A DNA stretch of 64,000 nucleotides. It comes from Amycolatopsis rubida. Its GTDB lineage: Bacteria; Actinomycetota; Actinomycetes; Mycobacteriales; Pseudonocardiaceae. The notes below the pieces were generated by a model. That model did no database searches and was not told the DNA's origin. It worked only from the letters and a program-made list of their open reading frames with translations. The position numbers and the translations under genes are program-made. The stretch is from positions 1 to 64,000 of the forward strand of contig NZ_FOWC01000003.1 in the NCBI RefSeq assembly GCF_900115345.1. The letters are read 5' to 3'. Positions 61,964 to 64,000 of this stretch are shown here, in pieces; the first letter of the stretch is position 1; every line of letters begins with the position of its first letter.

Positions 61964-63193
61964 GTGTGGCCACTCGGCCGTGAGGCGACGACCGGCGAGT
62001 TCCCGGAGCACCGGTTCGGGCTCAAAGACCGGACGTCCTGGTGGGACGATCCGCCGGCGCGCCCGGGACGCGGTCCGCACAAGATCGGCTGGCCGCTCTT
62101 CTCCGCGGCGTTCCTGCTGCCGTTCCTGATCCCGGCGACCCGCGGCCTCGTCGTGGACCCCGGTCCGCTGTGGCTCCGGATCTTCCTCGGCGTGCTGATC
62201 TACGCCTACAGCGCCTGTTACGCGGTGTTCCCCGCGGTCTTCGGCAAGTCCCGGCGCGTGAAGCTCTGGTTCGGCGGCGGCATGTTGGTGCTGGGCTTGC
62301 TGTGCGCGCTGATCACCGACGCCAACCCGTACGTTCTGCTCTACGCCACCGCCACGCTGGCCTTCCTGTTCCCGGCCGCCTGGTCGTTGATCTTCAACGG
62401 GACGGCGCTGGGCCTGCTGGTGCTGGCCCTGCACCTGCGGGGGGATCTGCCGGAGCACCTCGCGGACGTGATCACGGTCGCCTCGGTCACGTCGGCGATG
62501 TTCTTCATGTCCAATCTGATCCGGGTGATCCGCAGGCTGGAGCTGGCGAACCAGGAGATCGGGACGCTCGCGGTCGCCAGCGAACGCGAGCGGGTCGCCC
62601 GCGATCTGCACGATCTGCTCGGGCACAGCCTCACCACGATCACCGTCAAAGCCGGGTTGGCGCGGCGGGTGCTGGAAAGCTCCGGCGACATCGACCGGGC
62701 GGTGCGGGAGATCCGCGAGGTCGAGGGGCTCACGCGTTCGGCGCTGTCGGACGTGCGGGCGACGGTGTCGGAGTATCGCGAGGTGTCGCTGCCCGCGGAA
62801 ATCGCCGGGGCGAGGGCCGCGTTGCGCGCGGCGGAGGTCGACGCCGACCTGCCGCACGCCGTGGACAACGTCCGGGCTGAGTTGCAGAGCACGTTCGGCT
62901 ACGTGCTGCGCGAGGCGATCACCAACGTGTTGCGGCATTCCGGCGCGAAACAGGTGAAAGTGCGGCTGGGGCGCGACTGGCTGGAGGTCGAGGACAACGG
63001 CCGTGCCACAGGCGACGCCGTCCCGGGCAACGGGTTGCGCGGACTGTCCGAACGCTTGGCCGCGATCGGGGGCACGGTGACGGCGCGGGCGCGGCCCGGG
63101 GGAGGATGGGTCGTCCGGGCCAAGGTCCCGGAGCCGAGCCCGGACGGATCCGCCGTCGCGGTGCGGGCCGAACCCGCTGGAGGACTGGCGTGA
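61964..63193 (+). CDS. NarL-type sensor histidine kinase
   Basis: A 409-residue kinase. About five transmembrane helices cover residues ~40-195, followed by a short coil and the HisKA_3 box ERERVARDLHDLLGHSL with the phospho-acceptor histidine. The HATPase domain includes EAITNVLRHSGAK and EDNGRATGDAVPGNGLRGL. GTG 61964 has a GGAAG site upstream. It pairs with the response regulator at 63190 (GTGA overlap) and probably controls the exporter. Confidence 0.9.
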   Translation: MWPLGREATTGEFPEHRFGLKDRTSWWDDPPARPGRGPHKIGWPLFSAAFLLPFLIPATRGLVVDPGPLWLRIFLGVLIYAYSACYAVFPAVFGKSRRVKLWFGGGMLVLGLLCALITDANPYVLLYATATLAFLFPAAWSLIFNGTALGLLVLALHLRGDLPEHLADVITVASVTSAMFFMSNLIRVIRRLELANQEIGTLAVASERERVARDLHDLLGHSLTTITVKAGLARRVLESSGDIDRAVREIREVEGLTRSALSDVRATVSEYREVSLPAEIAGARAALRAAEVDADLPHAVDNVRAELQSTFGYVLREAITNVLRHSGAKQVKVRLGRDWLEVEDNGRATGDAVPGNGLRGLSERLAAIGGTVTARARPGGGWVVRAKVPEPSPDGSAVAVRAEPAGGLA

Positions 63194-63795
63194 TCCGGGT
63201 GCTGCTGGCCGACGACCAGGCGATGGTGCGCGGAGCGCTGGCCACCGTGCTCGGCCTGGAAGCCGACATCGAAGTGGTGGCCCAGGTCGGCACCGGCGAC
63301 GAGGTGGTGGCCGCGGCGAAGGAAGCGGCGCCGGACGTCGCGCTGCTCGACGTGCAGATGCCCGGCATGGACGGGCTCACCGCGGCGGCCGAGCTGAAAA
63401 CCGCGCTTCCGGCGTGCCGGGTGATCATCTGCACGACCTTCGGCCGCCCTGGTTACCTGGCCAGGGCCATGGCCGCGGGCGCGGCCGGGTTCGTGGTGAA
63501 GGACGCGCCGCCGGAACAACTCGTGGAGGCGGTGCGCCGAGTCCACAGTGGACTTCGGGTGGTGGATCCGGCGCTGGCCGCGGAGTCGCTCGCGACGGGC
63601 ACCAGTCCGCTGACCGCCCGGGAACGCGACGTGCTCAGCGCGGCCAAGGACGGCAGTACGGTCGCGGATATCGCGAAGTCTCTTTTCCTGTCCGACGGAA
63701 CTGTGCGGAACCACCTGTCGTCGGCGATCGGGAAGACGGGTGCGCGCACGCGCGCGGAGGCGGTGCGGTTGTCGGAGGAGCGGGGCTGGCTTTAG
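63190..63795 (+). CDS. NarL/LuxR-family response regulator
   Basis: A 201-residue regulator. The receiver domain has acidic residues in LLADDQ, phospho-acceptor Asp54 (ALLDVQMPGMDG) and Lys in FVVKDAP. The LuxR helix-turn-helix follows a short linker (LTARERDVLSAAKDGSTVAD, DGTVRNHLSSAIGKTGARTR). It is the cognate regulator of the upstream kinase. Confidence 0.93.
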   Translation: MIRVLLADDQAMVRGALATVLGLEADIEVVAQVGTGDEVVAAAKEAAPDVALLDVQMPGMDGLTAAAELKTALPACRVIICTTFGRPGYLARAMAAGAAGFVVKDAPPEQLVEAVRRVHSGLRVVDPALAAESLATGTSPLTARERDVLSAAKDGSTVADIAKSLFLSDGTVRNHLSSAIGKTGARTRAEAVRLSEERGWL

Positions 63796-64000
63796 CGCTG
63801 GACTTCGCGCCGAAGGTTCTCGGTAGCTGTTGTGTGCGGCCTCACTACGGTGATGCGCAGCACCGGCCTGCCTGCGTGGCTTTGTCCGCCCACGTACTCC
63901 TGCACCGGTCGCGCCCATCGACACCGGGGTGAGTGCCGGCGGCCTGCCCTGGGTGGCATCGGGGTGTCTTTCCGGCACCGGACAGCGGCTCTGCGAGGAT
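63796..64000. other. Right edge without supported gene
   Basis: About 200 bases follow the response regulator to the end of the window. I see no tRNA, hairpin terminator or coding frame that I can support here. Confidence 0.5.

Noticed and set aside
63796..64000. tRNA gene at the right edge
   Set aside because: No cloverleaf with T-loop and acceptor pairing could be drawn.

Overview
The window is a chromosomal stretch of a high-GC actinomycete. The conserved housekeeping order hrcA-dnaJ-rsmE ... phoH-ybeY-CBS protein-era ... recO-uppS ... smtB/zur ... glyS, an F420-type luciferase-like oxidoreductase, ESX-type secretion genes, DtxR-like iron boxes and class F sortases together point to the Pseudonocardiaceae, most probably Amycolatopsis or a close relative. 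The genus is inferred from gene order and protein style only. I found no rRNA, tRNA, CRISPR array, insertion sequence or phage region.

Left part (1-21 kb): an APC amino-acid permease, an alpha/beta hydrolase and an MDR oxidoreductase on the minus strand; a secreted RNase overlapping a barstar-type inhibitor; an enoyl-CoA hydratase divergent from an ArsR-like regulator; a membrane-anchored hydrolase; and a complete assimilatory sulfate operon on the minus strand (sulfite reductase, APS reductase, cysD, cysN, CbiX-type chelatase). The sulfate operon is preceded by a putative leaderless leader peptide. Then come hemW, a quinone-type oxidoreductase, a TetR regulator divergent from a SnoaL-like gene with two operator palindromes in its promoter, a siderophore-interacting protein behind an iron box, and a beta-lactamase-fold hydrolase.

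Middle part (21-38 kb): a decayed restriction-type (HsdR N-terminal family) gene; a pyrimidine/hydantoin operon (NCS1 transporter, carbamoyl-amide hydrolase, dihydropyrimidinase, F420 oxidoreductase); an OmpR/histidine kinase pair; a DUF4173-like membrane protein; a frameshifted unknown gene; a subtilisin-inhibitor-like protein; a PucR regulator divergent from methylmalonate-semialdehyde dehydrogenase (mmsA); and a five-gene minus-strand ESX/type VII-like operon (YbaB-like, EspC-like, a 413-residue WXG-type protein, two related membrane proteins).

Right part (38-64 kb): hrcA-dnaJ-rsmE; HIT-phoH-ybeY-CorC/CBS-degenerate cytidine deaminase-era; a run of small membrane proteins (CD225, DUF2752, RDD, CD225); recO-uppS-YbjN-like; a 94-bp tandem repeat; a permease/DUF1980-like pair likely linked to zinc; the zinc sensors zur and smtB, the latter with a very long low-complexity N-terminus; a surface protein with two class F sortases; glyS followed by a partial duplication of its own 3' end; and an ABC exporter with a NarL-type two-component system.

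The strongest candidates for something undescribed are the ESX operon with its paired membrane proteins, the leaderless peptide before the sulfite reductase, the extended SmtB, the sortase cluster without an LPXTG signal, and the 94-bp tandem array. Several intergenic hairpins belong to one family of about 55-base palindromes.
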